A DNA stretch of 64,000 nt from Akkermansia muciniphila (GCA_945888375.1 CAMCZZ010000006.1:62001-126000), one strand, 5' to 3'. Shown: positions 36,139-47,212, counted from the stretch's first letter. Translations and numbers: made by a program. The notes: generated from the letters alone by a model not told the origin.

Positions 36139-37953
36139 ATGGATAAGAAGAACCTGACCATCGGCATCCTGTTTATCGTGGCCGCCTTCGCGACCCTCCT
36201 CGTCGGATCCCGGCTCCAGCCCCCGCCCGCCCCCGCTCCGGTCGCCACCACCCCCGCCAGCGCCCCGGCCGCTAACCCGGCGGATCCCGTCGCCCCTGCG
36301 CTGGCCGCCGCCCCCGCCGCGCCCAACACCGCTTTCGCCGCCCTCACCACCAGCCGCGCGGACGCGCAGACCTCCGTGCTTGCCAACGAGTTTGTCGCCG
36401 TGCGCCTGACCGACTTCGGCGGAGCCATCCAAGACGTCGCTTTTAAAAAATACCCAGCCACCCAAGGCAGCCCCGAGTCCTTCCTTTTTAATGAGCGCCA
36501 CGCCGCTCCTTTGCTCGCCGTGGGCGAACTCAGCGGCCTCGGACAAGACACCCGCTACGAGCTCGTCTCCGCCTCCGCCTCCGAAGTCGTTTACCGCACC
36601 CTATTCGAGAAACGCCTCGAGGTGACCCGCCGCTTCTCGCTGCCCCACGCCACCGACCCCAAGGCCGACCCCTATCGTATCCGCCACGAGACGACCCTGC
36701 GCAACCTCACCGACGCCACCATTCCCCTCCCCCGACTCGTCCTTGAGCTGGGCACCAGCTCCCTGACCGGCGCCAATGACACCGGCCTTTACCTGAACGT
36801 CGCCAGCTACGACGGCAAGGACTCCGAAGTCACCGATCGCAACGCCTTCGACCCAAGTTTCTTCGCGCGCTTTGGCGCGGGCGACCCGAATCCCAAAACC
36901 CAACTCGAACAAACCCGCCCCATCGTCTGGGCGGCGGTAAAAAATCAGTTCTTTGCCGCCATCTACACCCCGGAAAAACCCGGCCAATCCGTCGCGATCC
37001 GCCGGGTTGAGCTCCCCCCCCTCCCCGGCAGCAGCCGCACCGACGTCGGCATCACCGCCGCCGCCCGCTTCGACCAACCTTCCCTCGCCCCCGGCGCCAG
37101 CCAAACCCATACCGGCCTACTCTATGTCGGCCCGAAGGAATACACCCGGCTCGCCCGCTCCGACGAATTTAAACAACGGGAGGACAAGGTCATGCAGTTC
37201 GACCGCTACTTCTTCAACCGCATCTTCCTCTCGGGCCTGGTCGCCCCCATCCTGAATAAACTCATGGTCGGCACCCACTCCTGGGTGGGCAACTGGGGCG
37301 TCGCCATCATCCTGATGACCATCCTGCTCAAGTTGATCAGCGTGCCCTTCACCCTCGCCGCCTCCAAGTCCGCCAAACGCATGGCCAAACTGGCCGAGCC
37401 AATGAAGGCGATTAAGGAAAAGTATAAGGACAACCCCAAGAAACTGAACGAGGCCACCCTCAACCTGTTCAAAGAACACAAGGTCAACCCCGCCGGCGGT
37501 TGCATCCCGATCCTGATCACCATACCCTTGTTCATCGGCTTCTTCGCCATGCTTCAGGGCACCGCCGAGCTGCGGTTTCAGGATTTTCTCTGGGCGCCCG
37601 ACCTCTCCGGTCCCGACACCATCTGGCGCGTCCCAGGCCTCGGTTTACCACTCAACATCATGCCTCTTCTCATGGGCGCCACCATGATCGTGCAGATGCG
37701 CATTACCCCCCAGCCCACCACCATGGAGGGCCCGCAGGTCCTCATGATGAAGTTAATGCCGATCCTCTTCACCCTTTTCTGCTACAACTTCGCCGCCGCC
37801 CTCGCCCTATATTCGACCGTCAACGGCCTCTTCACCATAGGCCAGCAACTGCTGGTCAATAAATACGTGAAGGACGAACCCCTCACTCCCCCACCCGCCC
37901 CGGCCCCCCGCGGCGGCAAAGCGGTGAAAAACGTCACCCCGACAAAGAAGTAA
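36139..37953 (+). CDS. yidC: Membrane protein insertase YidC
   Basis: Inserts and folds inner-membrane proteins. 604 residues: N-terminal membrane segment (LTIGILFIVAAFATLLVGSR), Pro/Ala linker, periplasmic P1 beta domain (about 75-345), and the insertase core with GNWGVAIILMTILLKLISVP, FTLAASKSAKRMAKLAEPMK and IPLFIGFFAMLQGTAELRFQ, then PMLMGATMIVQ-like and FNFAAALALYSTVNGLFT-like segments. The conserved Arg facing the groove can be placed in TM2-3 only by alignment. It ends in a basic tail (RGGKAVKNVTPTKK) that could touch the ribosome. Confidence 0.96.
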   Translation: MDKKNLTIGILFIVAAFATLLVGSRLQPPPAPAPVATTPASAPAANPADPVAPALAAAPAAPNTAFAALTTSRADAQTSVLANEFVAVRLTDFGGAIQDVAFKKYPATQGSPESFLFNERHAAPLLAVGELSGLGQDTRYELVSASASEVVYRTLFEKRLEVTRRFSLPHATDPKADPYRIRHETTLRNLTDATIPLPRLVLELGTSSLTGANDTGLYLNVASYDGKDSEVTDRNAFDPSFFARFGAGDPNPKTQLEQTRPIVWAAVKNQFFAAIYTPEKPGQSVAIRRVELPPLPGSSRTDVGITAAARFDQPSLAPGASQTHTGLLYVGPKEYTRLARSDEFKQREDKVMQFDRYFFNRIFLSGLVAPILNKLMVGTHSWVGNWGVAIILMTILLKLISVPFTLAASKSAKRMAKLAEPMKAIKEKYKDNPKKLNEATLNLFKEHKVNPAGGCIPILITIPLFIGFFAMLQGTAELRFQDFLWAPDLSGPDTIWRVPGLGLPLNIMPLLMGATMIVQMRITPQPTTMEGPQVLMMKLMPILFTLFCYNFAAALALYSTVNGLFTIGQQLLVNKYVKDEPLTPPPAPAPRGGKAVKNVTPTKK

Positions 37954-38073
37954 GCTCTCGTGGACGTTGCCTCCGGGAGGGTGGACGGGACCGCCGGGAT
38001 CGACCCTGAAATCAGTAAAGGCTCATCCACAAGAATTTGAATCCTGCACAAACGACCCGACAGAGACGGAATT

Positions 38074-38225
38074 TAACCACGGAGATCACGGATAGGCACG
38101 GATTGATCGGTTTGTATCCGTGATAATCTGTGAAATCTGTGGTCAAAAACCCGTTTCCTAAGGTCCGATGATCACGGTCCTCTCGATGATCAAAGAATCC
38201 GCGCCGATCCGCGCCATCCGCGGTT
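38074..38225. repeat. Composite intergenic palindromic element
   Basis: An arm AACCACGGAGATCACGGATA (38074-38093, continuing GGCACGGAT) is followed by two inverted partners: ATCCGTGATAATCTGTGAAA (38116-38135, continuing TCTGTGGT) and ATCCGCGCCGATCCGCGCCA (38197-38216, continuing TCCGCGGTT). Only one can pair with the left arm at a time. It fills the space between the convergent yidC and SDR genes and contains no gene. Confidence 0.7.
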
Positions 38226-38245
38226 AAAAAACTCCGGTCAGACGA

Positions 38246-39052
38246 TCAGAGCCGCTGCAGGTGGAACCCACCGTCCACGTCGAAGCACGCACCGGTCGAG
38301 AACGGAAACCGGTCCTCTGCGATCGCCCGCACCGCCCGCCCGATATCCTCCGGCTTGCCCCAGCGGCGGATGGGCGTGATGCCACGCTCGTCCTGCAGGA
38401 TGAGTTTGTCGTATTTCTCCTTCACCCCGCCAGTCATATCAGTGGCGATCACGCCGGGGCGGATCTCGTAGACATTGATGCCGTCGCCCGCCAGCCGGTC
38501 GGCAAACAGCTTGGTCATCATCGCCAGACCCGCCTTCACCATGCAGTAGTCACCCCGGTTGATCGACGCGGTGTAAACCGAGATGGAGGTCACGTTGACG
38601 ATACGGCCGCGAAAACCCTCCGCGTCGGGCGCTTGAGCAATCATTTGCTTCGCCACCAACTGGGAGAGAAAAAAGGGCCCCTTGAGGTTGATCGCAAAGA
38701 GTCGATCGAAACTTTCCTCGCCCGCGTCCAGCAAGTCCGCCCGCACCTTGGGCGCCACCCCCGCATTGTTCACCAGGAGATCGATGCGCCCGAAACGAGC
38801 CACCGTCTCCGCGACCATCCGTTCACGGTCCGCCGCCACCGCCACATCGCCCTGCACGATAAAGCCGTCGCCACCCGCCGCGCGCACCAACTCCAGCGCC
38901 TCGGCTGCCGCCTCGGCGTTGCCCGCATAGTTAATCGCCACCCGCCCACCCGCCTTGGCCAGTTCAAGGGCGATGCCCCGGCCGATGCCGCGGGAGGCAC
39001 CGGTGACCAGCGCGGAGAACTTAGGCATAGTAGCGGATGGAGTGGACGTCAT
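38246..39052 (-). CDS. Short-chain dehydrogenase/reductase (FabG-like)
   Basis: Classical SDR. From ATG 39052 ([20 protein letters not shown]): the NAD(P) loop [29 protein letters not shown] (suggesting NADP preference is not certain), [12 protein letters not shown], Ser in [16 protein letters not shown] and the catalytic Y-x3-K in [14 protein letters not shown]. It ends [18 protein letters not shown], the usual closing motif. About 268 residues. Substrate unknown; it stands next to an AraC regulator on the same strand and may be sugar- or polyol-related. Confidence 0.88.
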   Translation of the reverse strand: MTSTPSATMPKFSALVTGASRGIGRGIALELAKAGGRVAINYAGNAEAAAEALELVRAAGGDGFIVQGDVAVAADRERMVAETVARFGRIDLLVNNAGVAPKVRADLLDAGEESFDRLFAINLKGPFFLSQLVAKQMIAQAPDAEGFRGRIVNVTSISVYTASINRGDYCMVKAGLAMMTKLFADRLAGDGINVYEIRPGVIATDMTGGVKEKYDKLILQDERGITPIRRWGKPEDIGRAVRAIAEDRFPFSTGACFDVDGGFHLQRL

Positions 39053-39128
39053 GCCGCCATCCCAAATGCGCCGCCCCCCGCCCGCCAAACCCAAACCCCG
39101 CGGGCAAACCCGGAGAAGCGGTTCCGTG

Positions 39129-40025
39129 CTACTTTAGAACGATAGACTCCGCCCTGCCCCGCCAGACCCGCGGCGAGACGCCCCATTCGGCCTTAAAAAC
39201 CCGGGAGAAATGAAACGCATCCGCAAAGCCCAGCTCTGCCGCGACCTGCTTCACCCGCGCCCCCGGCTCCCGCAGCCGCTCCGCCGCCAGGCGCAAGCGA
39301 AGTCTGCGCAAGTAGGCCCCCGGAGTCGTGTCCGCATAGCGCCGGAAAAGCCGGCATAGCGTCTCGACACGCAGTCCTGCCGCCCCGGCCAGCTCCGCCG
39401 CTCCACGCAAACGCACCGCGTCACTATCCGCCAAAGCCCGGCAGCGCTCGAAACTCTCCCGCGCCCCCTCGGTCTCCTCCAAGCCTCCGGCATCGCGCGC
39501 CTGCGCCAGTTTTAAAAGCAAAACCTCCGCCAGCGCCCGGGCAAGATCCACCCCGCCCTCACCCGGCCGCGAGCCCTCAAGCAGCAACCATTCCCACGCT
39601 TCCCGAATCTCCCCCGGCACCGCCACCAGCCTGACCCGAGACCGCTCGAAACCGGCTGCCTCGATCCGCGCCTGCGCTCCCGGGCCAGCCAGCCAAAGGT
39701 AATACCGACGCAACCCCCTCCCCGCCTCACCGCGCAGCCCCAGACGCGTCTCCGGCGTCGTCGCATAAACTCGCCCCGCCGCCAGCGCCTGCCCCAAACC
39801 GCCCAGCTCGGCCCGACCCCGCCCCGCCGCGATAAACTCTACCGACCAAAACGGAAAATCCCGGCGCTGCACGTAGGCTCCGCCCGCCAAAGCCTCCCAC
39901 CCCGCCCCCACCACCCGCCAGCCACCCGCCTCGGCACTCTCTTTCCGGAAAAATCTCCGCGCATCCACCGCGGCCTCCGCACACAGCTCCGCCGGGGTAG
40001 CCAGCGCGCTTACGTTGGTCGTCAT
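39129..40025 (-). CDS. AraC-family transcriptional regulator
   Basis: About 298 residues from ATG 40025 ([20 protein letters not shown]); upstream in-frame residues look like noise. N-terminal cupin-like sensor ([40 protein letters not shown]), then two HTH units: [20 protein letters not shown] with [12 protein letters not shown], and [20 protein letters not shown] with [13 protein letters not shown]. Likely governs the SDR gene downstream (77-base gap, same strand) and perhaps distant sugar genes. Ligand unknown. Confidence 0.9.
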   Translation of the reverse strand: MTTNVSALATPAELCAEAAVDARRFFRKESAEAGGWRVVGAGWEALAGGAYVQRRDFPFWSVEFIAAGRGRAELGGLGQALAAGRVYATTPETRLGLRGEAGRGLRRYYLWLAGPGAQARIEAAGFERSRVRLVAVPGEIREAWEWLLLEGSRPGEGGVDLARALAEVLLLKLAQARDAGGLEETEGARESFERCRALADSDAVRLRGAAELAGAAGLRVETLCRLFRRYADTTPGAYLRRLRLRLAAERLREPGARVKQVAAELGFADAFHFSRVFKAEWGVSPRVWRGRAESIVLK

Positions 40026-40109
40026 CGCCTTCGTCACCCCCGCATCCACAGCGCCACCCCGCCCGCCCGCGAGCTTGAAAAATCCCTTCCGCCCGCCTCG
40101 CTCCCGCCC

Positions 40110-40385
40110 ATGGCCCACCACGACCCCCTCCCACCCCTGCCCGCTTTCCCCGCACCGGGGATCTATCGCCACGCCAAAGGGAACCTCTACGAAGTCCTCG
40201 GCCTCGTCCGCCATTCCGAGGATCTCTCCCCCCTCGTGCTTTACCGCCGCCTCGACGAGCAGGGCCAGCCACTGCCGGATACCCCCTGGGTTCGGCCATG
40301 GTCAATGTGGAGCGAACTCGTCCCCGGCCCGTCCGGACCAGTCCCGCGCTTCCAAAGGATCTTATCAGCCTCCCCCAGCATCTAG
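40110..40385 (+). CDS. DUF1653-family protein
   Basis: A 91-residue protein with the DUF1653 pattern: GIYRHAKGNLYEVLGLVRHS, EDLSPLVLYRRLDEQG and WVRPWSMWSELV. This family has a small beta-rich fold and no known function. It is divergent from the AraC gene (84-base gap). Its last residues run into the start of the non-coding AT-rich stretch. Confidence 0.88.
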   Translation: MAHHDPLPPLPAFPAPGIYRHAKGNLYEVLGLVRHSEDLSPLVLYRRLDEQGQPLPDTPWVRPWSMWSELVPGPSGPVPRFQRILSASPSI

Positions 40386-40634
40386 ATTTAAGCCCGGATA
40401 AAACGGGGGGGAGGAAGCCGTGTTCATCTGTGTCCAACCGTAGCTAACTCACGCTTTTAAAGTTCATTATTGCCTAAAACCAGAGCACGAGAGGGCGAAA
40501 CCGTTTGTTTGCACGGTATTAATTAAATTAAAACTATATTATACAATAGTTTAAATTTTTATTTTAGTAAAAATTAATTTTCTTGCACACTATGTTGCAT
40601 TTATAGGGAGGCCCCTGCTCAATAACAGAGTCCC
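40386..40634. promoter_or_regulatory. AT-rich promoter region of LacI regulator
   Basis: Base composition drops sharply to AT-rich at 40515-40580 in an otherwise GC-rich region. It holds an inverted repeat AAACTAT-x8-ATAGTTT near 40535, a smaller one TTGCA-x8-TTGCA-like at 40584-40598, and a Shine-Dalgarno-like AGGGAGG at 40604-40610, too far (25 bases) from the GTG to be certain. ACGGTAT at 40513-40519 matches the core of the palindrome shared by the 45-58 kb sugar genes. I take this as the regulated promoter for LacI-xylA. Confidence 0.5.
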
Positions 40635-41684
40635 GTGCCCCGCCCCCCTAGCCAATATCTCCTCGCCCGCCGGCTGAATCTGTCGGGAGCCACCGTATCC
40701 CGGGCGCTCGCCAACCACCCCGCGCTCAGCACCGAGACCCGCGCCCGCGTCCAAGCCCTGGCGGATGAGCTCGGTTACCGCGGGACTGCCGCTCGAAGCG
40801 TGCGCCGCGCGGCCAACGCACCGACTCTTAAATTAGGCGTCTTACTGGGTGAACCCCTCGTCCCCGCCGACCACCTGGCCCTGCCCCGGATCCTCGAAGG
40901 CATCCGCTCCCGCGCCCAGCTGGACCACGCCGAAATCGACCTGCTGCCCTTCGCCCCCGGCGAGACCACCCCGCTGGCCGGTCGCCGGCGCCTCTTCGGG
41001 CACCTGCGGGCCGCCGGCTGGCGCGGCGCCCTCCTCCTCTACCCTTTTCCCGAGGCTACCGTCTCCATGCTGGCCGATAAGCTCTCCGTTGTCTCCGTCC
41101 TGCACGAATGCGCCGATGAGCGTATCGATACCATAGATACCGACCACGGCGCCATCCGCGTCCTGGTGGCCCGCCTTGCCGCCCTCGGCCACCGCCGGAT
41201 CGGCTTCGCTACCTGGGCCTACCCCGCTGGCGGCCTGTGGGCTTCGCGCCGCTTCGCGGCCTTCGCCGAGGCGTTGTTCGCCCGCGGCCTCCCGCTCGAC
41301 CCCGCCCGCGTTTGCAATGTCGGCCCGGCCTCCATCACCTGCGCCGAGCCAGCCGCCCTGGCAGACGCCGTCCGCACCATCACCCGCCGCGATGGCGTCA
41401 CGGCCTGGGTCTGCGCCGCCGACCACCAAGCCTACCAATTGATCGCCGACCTTACCGCCAGCGGCCTGCGCGTGCCTGTCGACGTCTCTGTCACCGGCTT
41501 CGACGGCCAGCCCGTCCCCCCGGGCCTGCCCGCGCTGACGACCGTCTCCGTGCCCAACGCCGATATCGGCGCCTCCGCCGCCGCCAGCCTCGTCAACCGC
41601 CTGCTCCAGCCTTCCTCCCAGCGCCGCCTCACCCTCGTCACCCCGCGCCTGGTCGAGGGCGCCACCACCGCCTCCCCCCGCTGA
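40635..41684 (+). CDS. LacI-family transcriptional regulator
   Basis: GTG start at 40635. The HTH begins at once: [20 protein letters not shown] and [20 protein letters not shown] with [13 protein letters not shown] as hinge. The rest is a type-1 periplasmic-binding-like sensor (about 62-340) containing [38 protein letters not shown] and [17 protein letters not shown]. 349 residues, standard. It lies 50 bases ahead of xylose isomerase and is the only LacI-type gene in the window, so it may control xylA and perhaps the sugar island downstream. Ligand not readable. Confidence 0.93.
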   Translation: MPRPPSQYLLARRLNLSGATVSRALANHPALSTETRARVQALADELGYRGTAARSVRRAANAPTLKLGVLLGEPLVPADHLALPRILEGIRSRAQLDHAEIDLLPFAPGETTPLAGRRRLFGHLRAAGWRGALLLYPFPEATVSMLADKLSVVSVLHECADERIDTIDTDHGAIRVLVARLAALGHRRIGFATWAYPAGGLWASRRFAAFAEALFARGLPLDPARVCNVGPASITCAEPAALADAVRTITRRDGVTAWVCAADHQAYQLIADLTASGLRVPVDVSVTGFDGQPVPPGLPALTTVSVPNADIGASAAASLVNRLLQPSSQRRLTLVTPRLVEGATTASPR

Positions 41685-41734
41685 TCCTCCGCCCCTTTCC
41701 CGTTCGTTCAACCCACCCAAACCCACCGACCACC

Positions 41735-43081
<1,347 letters not shown>

Positions 43082-43106
43082 GAAGCAAACGGCCACCAGC
43101 CCCACC

Positions 43107-43142
43107 AGCCCGGCCTGCTAAACTGCAGAGCCGGGCTTTTTC
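43107..43142 (+). terminator. Intrinsic terminator after xylA
   Basis: AGCCCGGC (43107-43114) pairs with GCCGGGCT (43130-43137), followed by TTTTTC. Begins 26 bases after the xylA stop. Confidence 0.85.
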
Positions 43143-43330
43143 ATGGACAAAACGGCCGCCCCAAAACCCGAGTAAAGCCTCGGGAAAAATCAGTAAGCCC
43201 CACCCTGAAAAAAGCTTTCCGTGGTGCCCCCACGGGGAATCTTATTGAGACGTCACGATGAGGGCTTGTTGAGACTTGTAGGGTAAAAAAGGGGACTTGT
43301 GGGTTCCCTTTTGTTCCCTAAAGTGCACCC

Positions 43331-43780
43331 ATGCCAAAGAAATCAGATTGGCCGCGCACCGTTACCGTCGGCTCCGTCACTGTGAAGGTTTATCGCGTGG
43401 CGCACCCCACAAACAAGACCGGGAGGGCCTACGTCGTCGCGCATCGCACTCCCTCCGGCCGGAAAACAAGCAAGTTTGCCGATCCTTCCGCAGCCTTGGA
43501 GGAAGCCCGGTTAATAGCCGGCAAGCTCGCCGCCGGCAAGGTGGAGGCGGCCGATATGACCGGCGGAGACCGCGAGGAATTGCACGCAGCCCGCCAACTC
43601 ACGGGAAAGATTCCGCTTCTCTCGGCTTTGGAGGAATGGAAGGCCGCCAAGGTGCTTTGTGGGGGGCATCTGCTGACCGCCGCAAAGACGTGGGCGGACT
43701 CTCACCGCGCGACTATCTCCGCTACTCCTCGCCGCCTGAACCAAGGGTGCTTATTCCGCGCGTCGGGCTTTTCGCCGTAA
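43331..43780 (+). pseudogene. Truncated tyrosine-recombinase/integrase remnant
   Basis: Reads MPKKSDWPRTVTVGSVTVKV, YRVAHPTNKTGRAYVVAHRT, SGRKTSKFADPSAALEEARL and ends with ALEEWKAAKVLCGGHLLTAA, KTWADSHRAT before degenerating. This resembles the DNA-binding N-terminal part of integrases seen in Opitutaceae-type genomes; the catalytic domain (R...H-x-x-R...Y) is absent. At 149 residues it is at most half of such a protein. The final residues (LNQGCLFRASGFSP) look out of frame and overlap the opposite-strand membrane protein by 30 bases. I judge it a leftover of an excised or decayed element. Confidence 0.55.
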
Positions 43781-44143
43781 TTCGAGCATCATTCCCGGGA
43801 CGCTTACCAAAGTTAAAAACGGCAGACGCATAGTAGTGAGAACGAGAAGGGTGACACGAGTGCGATTCAGCCCCGACATGCGTATCAGCTGAACGGTGGT
43901 GTAACTTCCCAGAAGTCCAGCGGCCAAAGAGAGGTAAGTGCCGAAAAGATCTTTCCACAGAAAGGGCACGTTTTCGGGAGGAACCAACCGTTCCCCTGCA
44001 TCGGTTGTCACGAGCAGGATGCCTACTGTCTCTGTCACGGCTAGGAGCAGAGAGAGTGTGATCAGCCCCTTTATTCGAATGGAAAGCCAAACGGATTCAG
44101 GTATCCGTGAGGCACCCGGCATATCACCATCGGGGGCGCTCAT
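43751..44143 (-). CDS. Small membrane protein of unknown function
   Basis: About 130 residues from ATG 44143 (MSAPDGDMPGASRIPESVWL). Three hydrophobic segments: GLITLSLLLAVTETVGILLV, YLSLAAGLLGSYTTVQLIRM, and VTLLVLTTMRLPFLTLVSVP, ending with a basic tail (LELRRKARRAE). No family recognised. Base composition is lower in GC than its surroundings, and it sits beside the integrase remnant, so it may be transferred cargo. Confidence 0.5.
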   Translation of the reverse strand: MSAPDGDMPGASRIPESVWLSIRIKGLITLSLLLAVTETVGILLVTTDAGERLVPPENVPFLWKDLFGTYLSLAAGLLGSYTTVQLIRMSGLNRTRVTLLVLTTMRLPFLTLVSVPGMMLELRRKARRAE

Positions 44144-44361
44144 GTTATTGGCCTCCTGAACGCAATGGCGGCGCAGAGCTACCACGCGGCCTTTCTAGCC
44201 GTCACGACAAGCCTGAAGGAAACCCTCACAGCCGGCCCGCACCCTGACAGTGAATAGCGATATGCTGCCTTGGTATCGGGCGCTCTTCAGCCCCTCCGTC
44301 CATACAGGTCTGCCCCCGGCCTCCGTCGAAGACAAAATCAGGCACCGGCACCAGCGGACAC

Positions 44362-45585
44362 TCAGGCACGACGGCCATGCTGATCGTAAAGGCGGATATG
44401 CGCGAGCAACCCGGCGAAGTCAGTCCACGCCACGCCCGCCACATTATCGGCTGCGCCATAGGTCATGAGCAGGCGACCGTCGGGGCGCACAATACCGCCA
44501 CAGGTGAAAACGCACGGTGTCTTGAAGCGACCTTCAAGTTCCCACCGCTTTTTCGCATATTGGAGACGATCCGGGCAGCGGTGTTTCACCACCGGCCATC
44601 CATCAGGGCCGGGCGCGAGGATCATGAACGACTGGGTGTAGCCGACCACCGAGTCCTGCTTGGCGTGATACGGTAGCAGCCACTCCCCGTCTTCGAGCGC
44701 GAGCGGCACCCAACTGGCGCCGACCCGGTTGCCTTCCCAGACGAACTCGGAGCGGGCGATCAAGCGATGCGCCGCCGCCGCCGTCGGCAGATCCTCAATA
44801 CGGTCCGCCACCGCGAGAAAAATCGCCGGCGGCAGGGCCGCGAACTCCGCCCCGAAAGAGCCGGGTTGAAACGGACGATGCAGGCACGCGTAGCGCTCGC
44901 GCCCGTCAATGAAGAGCTTTTGCGGGAAGGGAAACACGTCGCGGTTATCGCCGCGCTCGGGGTCGTTGAGGTGCGTGACGTAGGTGAAGGCACGCTCGTA
45001 GGCGCGGGCTTTGAGCGCCTCCAGATCAACCTCCCACAACACGGTCACGGAGAGGTTTTCGGACGCGGCGCGGCCGAGTTGGTGCCGCCCTTCGCGTGCC
45101 CAGTCCGGCGCGCACTGCATCGGCTCGTCGTGTTCCCAATAGGGTCCCGGTGCGAACATCCGGCACGCCGTCGTGCAATAAAGCCGTCCATCAAGGTGGA
45201 AGAGGCGAGGGTCTTCAATGCAACCGTTGGCATGATTGACCATGTCGCGGCCATCGCGCGCCCGGATCCGGATCGTCTCCGGAGTGGTGCCGAGCGCCGG
45301 CCCGAGCGCCGGCTTGGAAAAGTCGGCCTTCCAAGTCATGCCCTCGTCGTCACTGGTGGCGTAGCCGAGGAAAATCGGAAAGGGCAGCGGCCGTCCCGCG
45401 ACCTGCGCCTGCGCCCAGGGGCCGGTGGCGCGGAAAAGCATGTGCAGACGCGTCGTGCCCGGTTCGTCGATCACGGTCGGGTTGAGCAACATCGTATCCG
45501 CCCAGGCGATACCCGGTTGCGGCACGAGCACGGGTGCGTCCAGAGTTTCAAAGAGAGGCAAGGCCAGGGAGGAGGGCGAAGACAT
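44362..45585 (-). CDS. GH130-family glycoside phosphorylase/hydrolase
   Basis: Five-bladed beta-propeller enzyme acting on beta-mannosides. Motifs of the family: TMLLNPTVIDEPGTTRLHML, GCIEDPRLFHLDGRLYCTT with the catalytic-region EDPR, NRDVFPFPQKLFIDGRERYA, CLHRPFQPGSFG, GNRVGASWVPLALEDGEWLL, and GGIVRPDGRLLMTYGAADNV. At 407 residues, cytoplasmic (no signal peptide). GH130 phosphorylases release mannose-1-phosphate from mannosyl-glucose or mannosyl-GlcNAc; some members hydrolyse instead. Which applies is not visible. A TATAC-type palindrome lies 66 bases upstream, and the MFS transporter gene just upstream probably supplies its substrate. Confidence 0.85.
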   Translation of the reverse strand: MSSPSSLALPLFETLDAPVLVPQPGIAWADTMLLNPTVIDEPGTTRLHMLFRATGPWAQAQVAGRPLPFPIFLGYATSDDEGMTWKADFSKPALGPALGTTPETIRIRARDGRDMVNHANGCIEDPRLFHLDGRLYCTTACRMFAPGPYWEHDEPMQCAPDWAREGRHQLGRAASENLSVTVLWEVDLEALKARAYERAFTYVTHLNDPERGDNRDVFPFPQKLFIDGRERYACLHRPFQPGSFGAEFAALPPAIFLAVADRIEDLPTAAAAHRLIARSEFVWEGNRVGASWVPLALEDGEWLLPYHAKQDSVVGYTQSFMILAPGPDGWPVVKHRCPDRLQYAKKRWELEGRFKTPCVFTCGGIVRPDGRLLMTYGAADNVAGVAWTDFAGLLAHIRLYDQHGRRA

Positions 45586-45650
45586 GGGAGATCAAAGGGG
45601 TGATCCAAGACGCTGTGAATGCCACGCAGGCCCCGCAATCGATGGCAGGC

Positions 45651-45661
45651 TATACGGTAAA
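45651..45661. promoter_or_regulatory. Shared operator site 1 (before GH130)
   Basis: TATACGGTAAA, within the near-palindrome GCTATACGGTAAAGC. Located 66 bases before the GH130 start and after the MFS stop. The 13-mer GCTATACGGTAAA recurs exactly, in reverse complement, at 47202-47214 before the MFS gene. Confidence 0.6.
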
Positions 45662-45716
45662 GCGAAAATTGGCGGACCGCGGATGTCCTGCGCCGTGGGC
45701 CGCACGGTGCCCGCCC

Positions 45717-47153
45717 TCAAACCGGGGGCACGTAGTTCTTTAGCCCGCCGTAACGCATGAAGCCCCGCCAGACTACGAGAAAGAAGAGCAGCCCGATGAA
45801 GCCGAGCGCTCCGCTCATGATAAAAGTGTGGCGGTAAACGTGGCCGTTGAGATCAAGGTATTTTCCGAGCAGGGGCGGCAGCACCATGAAGAAGGGCGCG
45901 CTGACTATGCCTGCGGCGGAGGCGAACTGGGCGAACTTGGCACGAGGAAAGAGTCGCTGGCCGATGGAGGCGGTGCCGGTGTTGTAGATACCTTGGATGA
46001 CGCCGTGGGCGACGAAGGCCACGGAAAAGGTCGCCGTATCGGTCGCTGCCCAGCCACCCCAGAACATGAAAATCGTGTAGAGCATCAAAGAAAGGATACC
46101 CAAACGCACCGGATGAAAACGATCAGCCAGCGCGCCGGTGACGTAGCTCAAGACCAGCGAGCACGCGAAGGTGATGACGAGGAGATTCCCGTAGCTGTTC
46201 ATATCCATTCCGATTCCCTTGGCGTAAAAGACGCTGAACGCATTGACCGGCCCGCCGGCAAGACCGCCCAGCATGAGCGCAAGAAACAGCCAGAGATAAA
46301 ACGGATTGGCGAAACACTCCCTGGCGTAGGCGCCGATCGGTTTCGACATCCGTGCAATGCCCGTGGCGTCAGGGTCAAGCGGCGGAGGCGGCGGATATTC
46401 GCCTTCACGCACGCGCAGACACATCAAGGTGAAGCCCACCCCGTAGAGCAGGCCCAGCCCGAGGAAGATAGCGGTGTAATGCTGCTCGGCGTGGCCGATC
46501 AGCCAGAAGTTGAAAATCATGCCCGCAATCAAGCTGATCGCGCGAAACAAACCGAAGAAACGGCCGATCACTTCCTGCGGCACGACGTCGTTGATCAGCC
46601 CGCCCAACACCGCTTGGGCGACAGTCTGGAAAATCTCGAAAACGGTCCAGAAAAAGCCGAAGACGATCAAGCGGCAGCCGACATCCCCTGGAGAATTTAC
46701 GCCCAGCGCCTGATGCAGCCAGCCAGCGACGGGAACCGTGTAAGCAAGCCCAGCCATGGAGAACGCAATCAGCGGCGTCGGGATGAGCAGATAGGGGATG
46801 CGTCGCCCCCAACGCCCGCGATGGCGGTCGGATTTCACGCTGATGATCGGCACCAGAATCAACCCGATCGCGGCCGGAACGGACCCAACCAGCAAGCCGA
46901 CCACAAAATCGCTCGAACCAAACTGGCGAAGCATCAGCTGGGCGACAGGACCAACTGCACGATCCTTCATCGCCCACGCAAAATCGCCCCAGAGCAACCA
47001 CGCGAAGAGCGCAAAAAGCCCGGCGGTGGTGTAGGTTAGCGTGCCCGCCCGCCACACCTTGCTCCCGTGCTTCGAGGAAACCGGTGCCTCTTGACCGTCA
47101 TCGGGCTTGCTAGGGGAAGGGGCAGCGGCGAGATCGGGCTTGTCTTGGGGCAT
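45717..47153 (-). CDS. MFS sugar transporter (GPH/SLC45-like)
   Basis: About 478 residues from ATG 47153 (MPQDKPDLAAAPSPSKPDDG), with a cytoplasmic N-terminal tail and twelve hydrophobic segments. Seen: LFALFAWLLWGDFAWAMKDR, SVPAAIGLILVPIISVKSDR, the loop motif HRGRWGRRIPYLLIPTPLIA, VLSYVTGALADRFHPVRLGI in the second half. The loop 2-3 arginine-rich motif is that of sugar:cation symporters of the GPH/SLC45 sort common in Verrucomicrobiota saccharide loci. Probably imports the mannoside or uronide oligosaccharide used by GH130. An operator site lies 49 bases upstream. Confidence 0.85.
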   Translation of the reverse strand: MPQDKPDLAAAPSPSKPDDGQEAPVSSKHGSKVWRAGTLTYTTAGLFALFAWLLWGDFAWAMKDRAVGPVAQLMLRQFGSSDFVVGLLVGSVPAAIGLILVPIISVKSDRHRGRWGRRIPYLLIPTPLIAFSMAGLAYTVPVAGWLHQALGVNSPGDVGCRLIVFGFFWTVFEIFQTVAQAVLGGLINDVVPQEVIGRFFGLFRAISLIAGMIFNFWLIGHAEQHYTAIFLGLGLLYGVGFTLMCLRVREGEYPPPPPLDPDATGIARMSKPIGAYARECFANPFYLWLFLALMLGGLAGGPVNAFSVFYAKGIGMDMNSYGNLLVITFACSLVLSYVTGALADRFHPVRLGILSLMLYTIFMFWGGWAATDTATFSVAFVAHGVIQGIYNTGTASIGQRLFPRAKFAQFASAAGIVSAPFFMVLPPLLGKYLDLNGHVYRHTFIMSGALGFIGLLFFLVVWRGFMRYGGLKNYVPPV

Positions 47154-47201
47154 GATCGCCAAAAGGGCTTATCGCCCCGCCTGCGGCGAATCGACTTTAG
47201 A

Positions 47202-47212
47202 TTTACCGTATA
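47202..47212. promoter_or_regulatory. Shared operator site 2 (before MFS transporter)
   Basis: TTTACCGTATA; with the following GC it is the exact reverse complement of site 1. Lies 49 bases upstream of the transporter start, in the divergent region shared with the pseudopilin gene. Confidence 0.6.
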
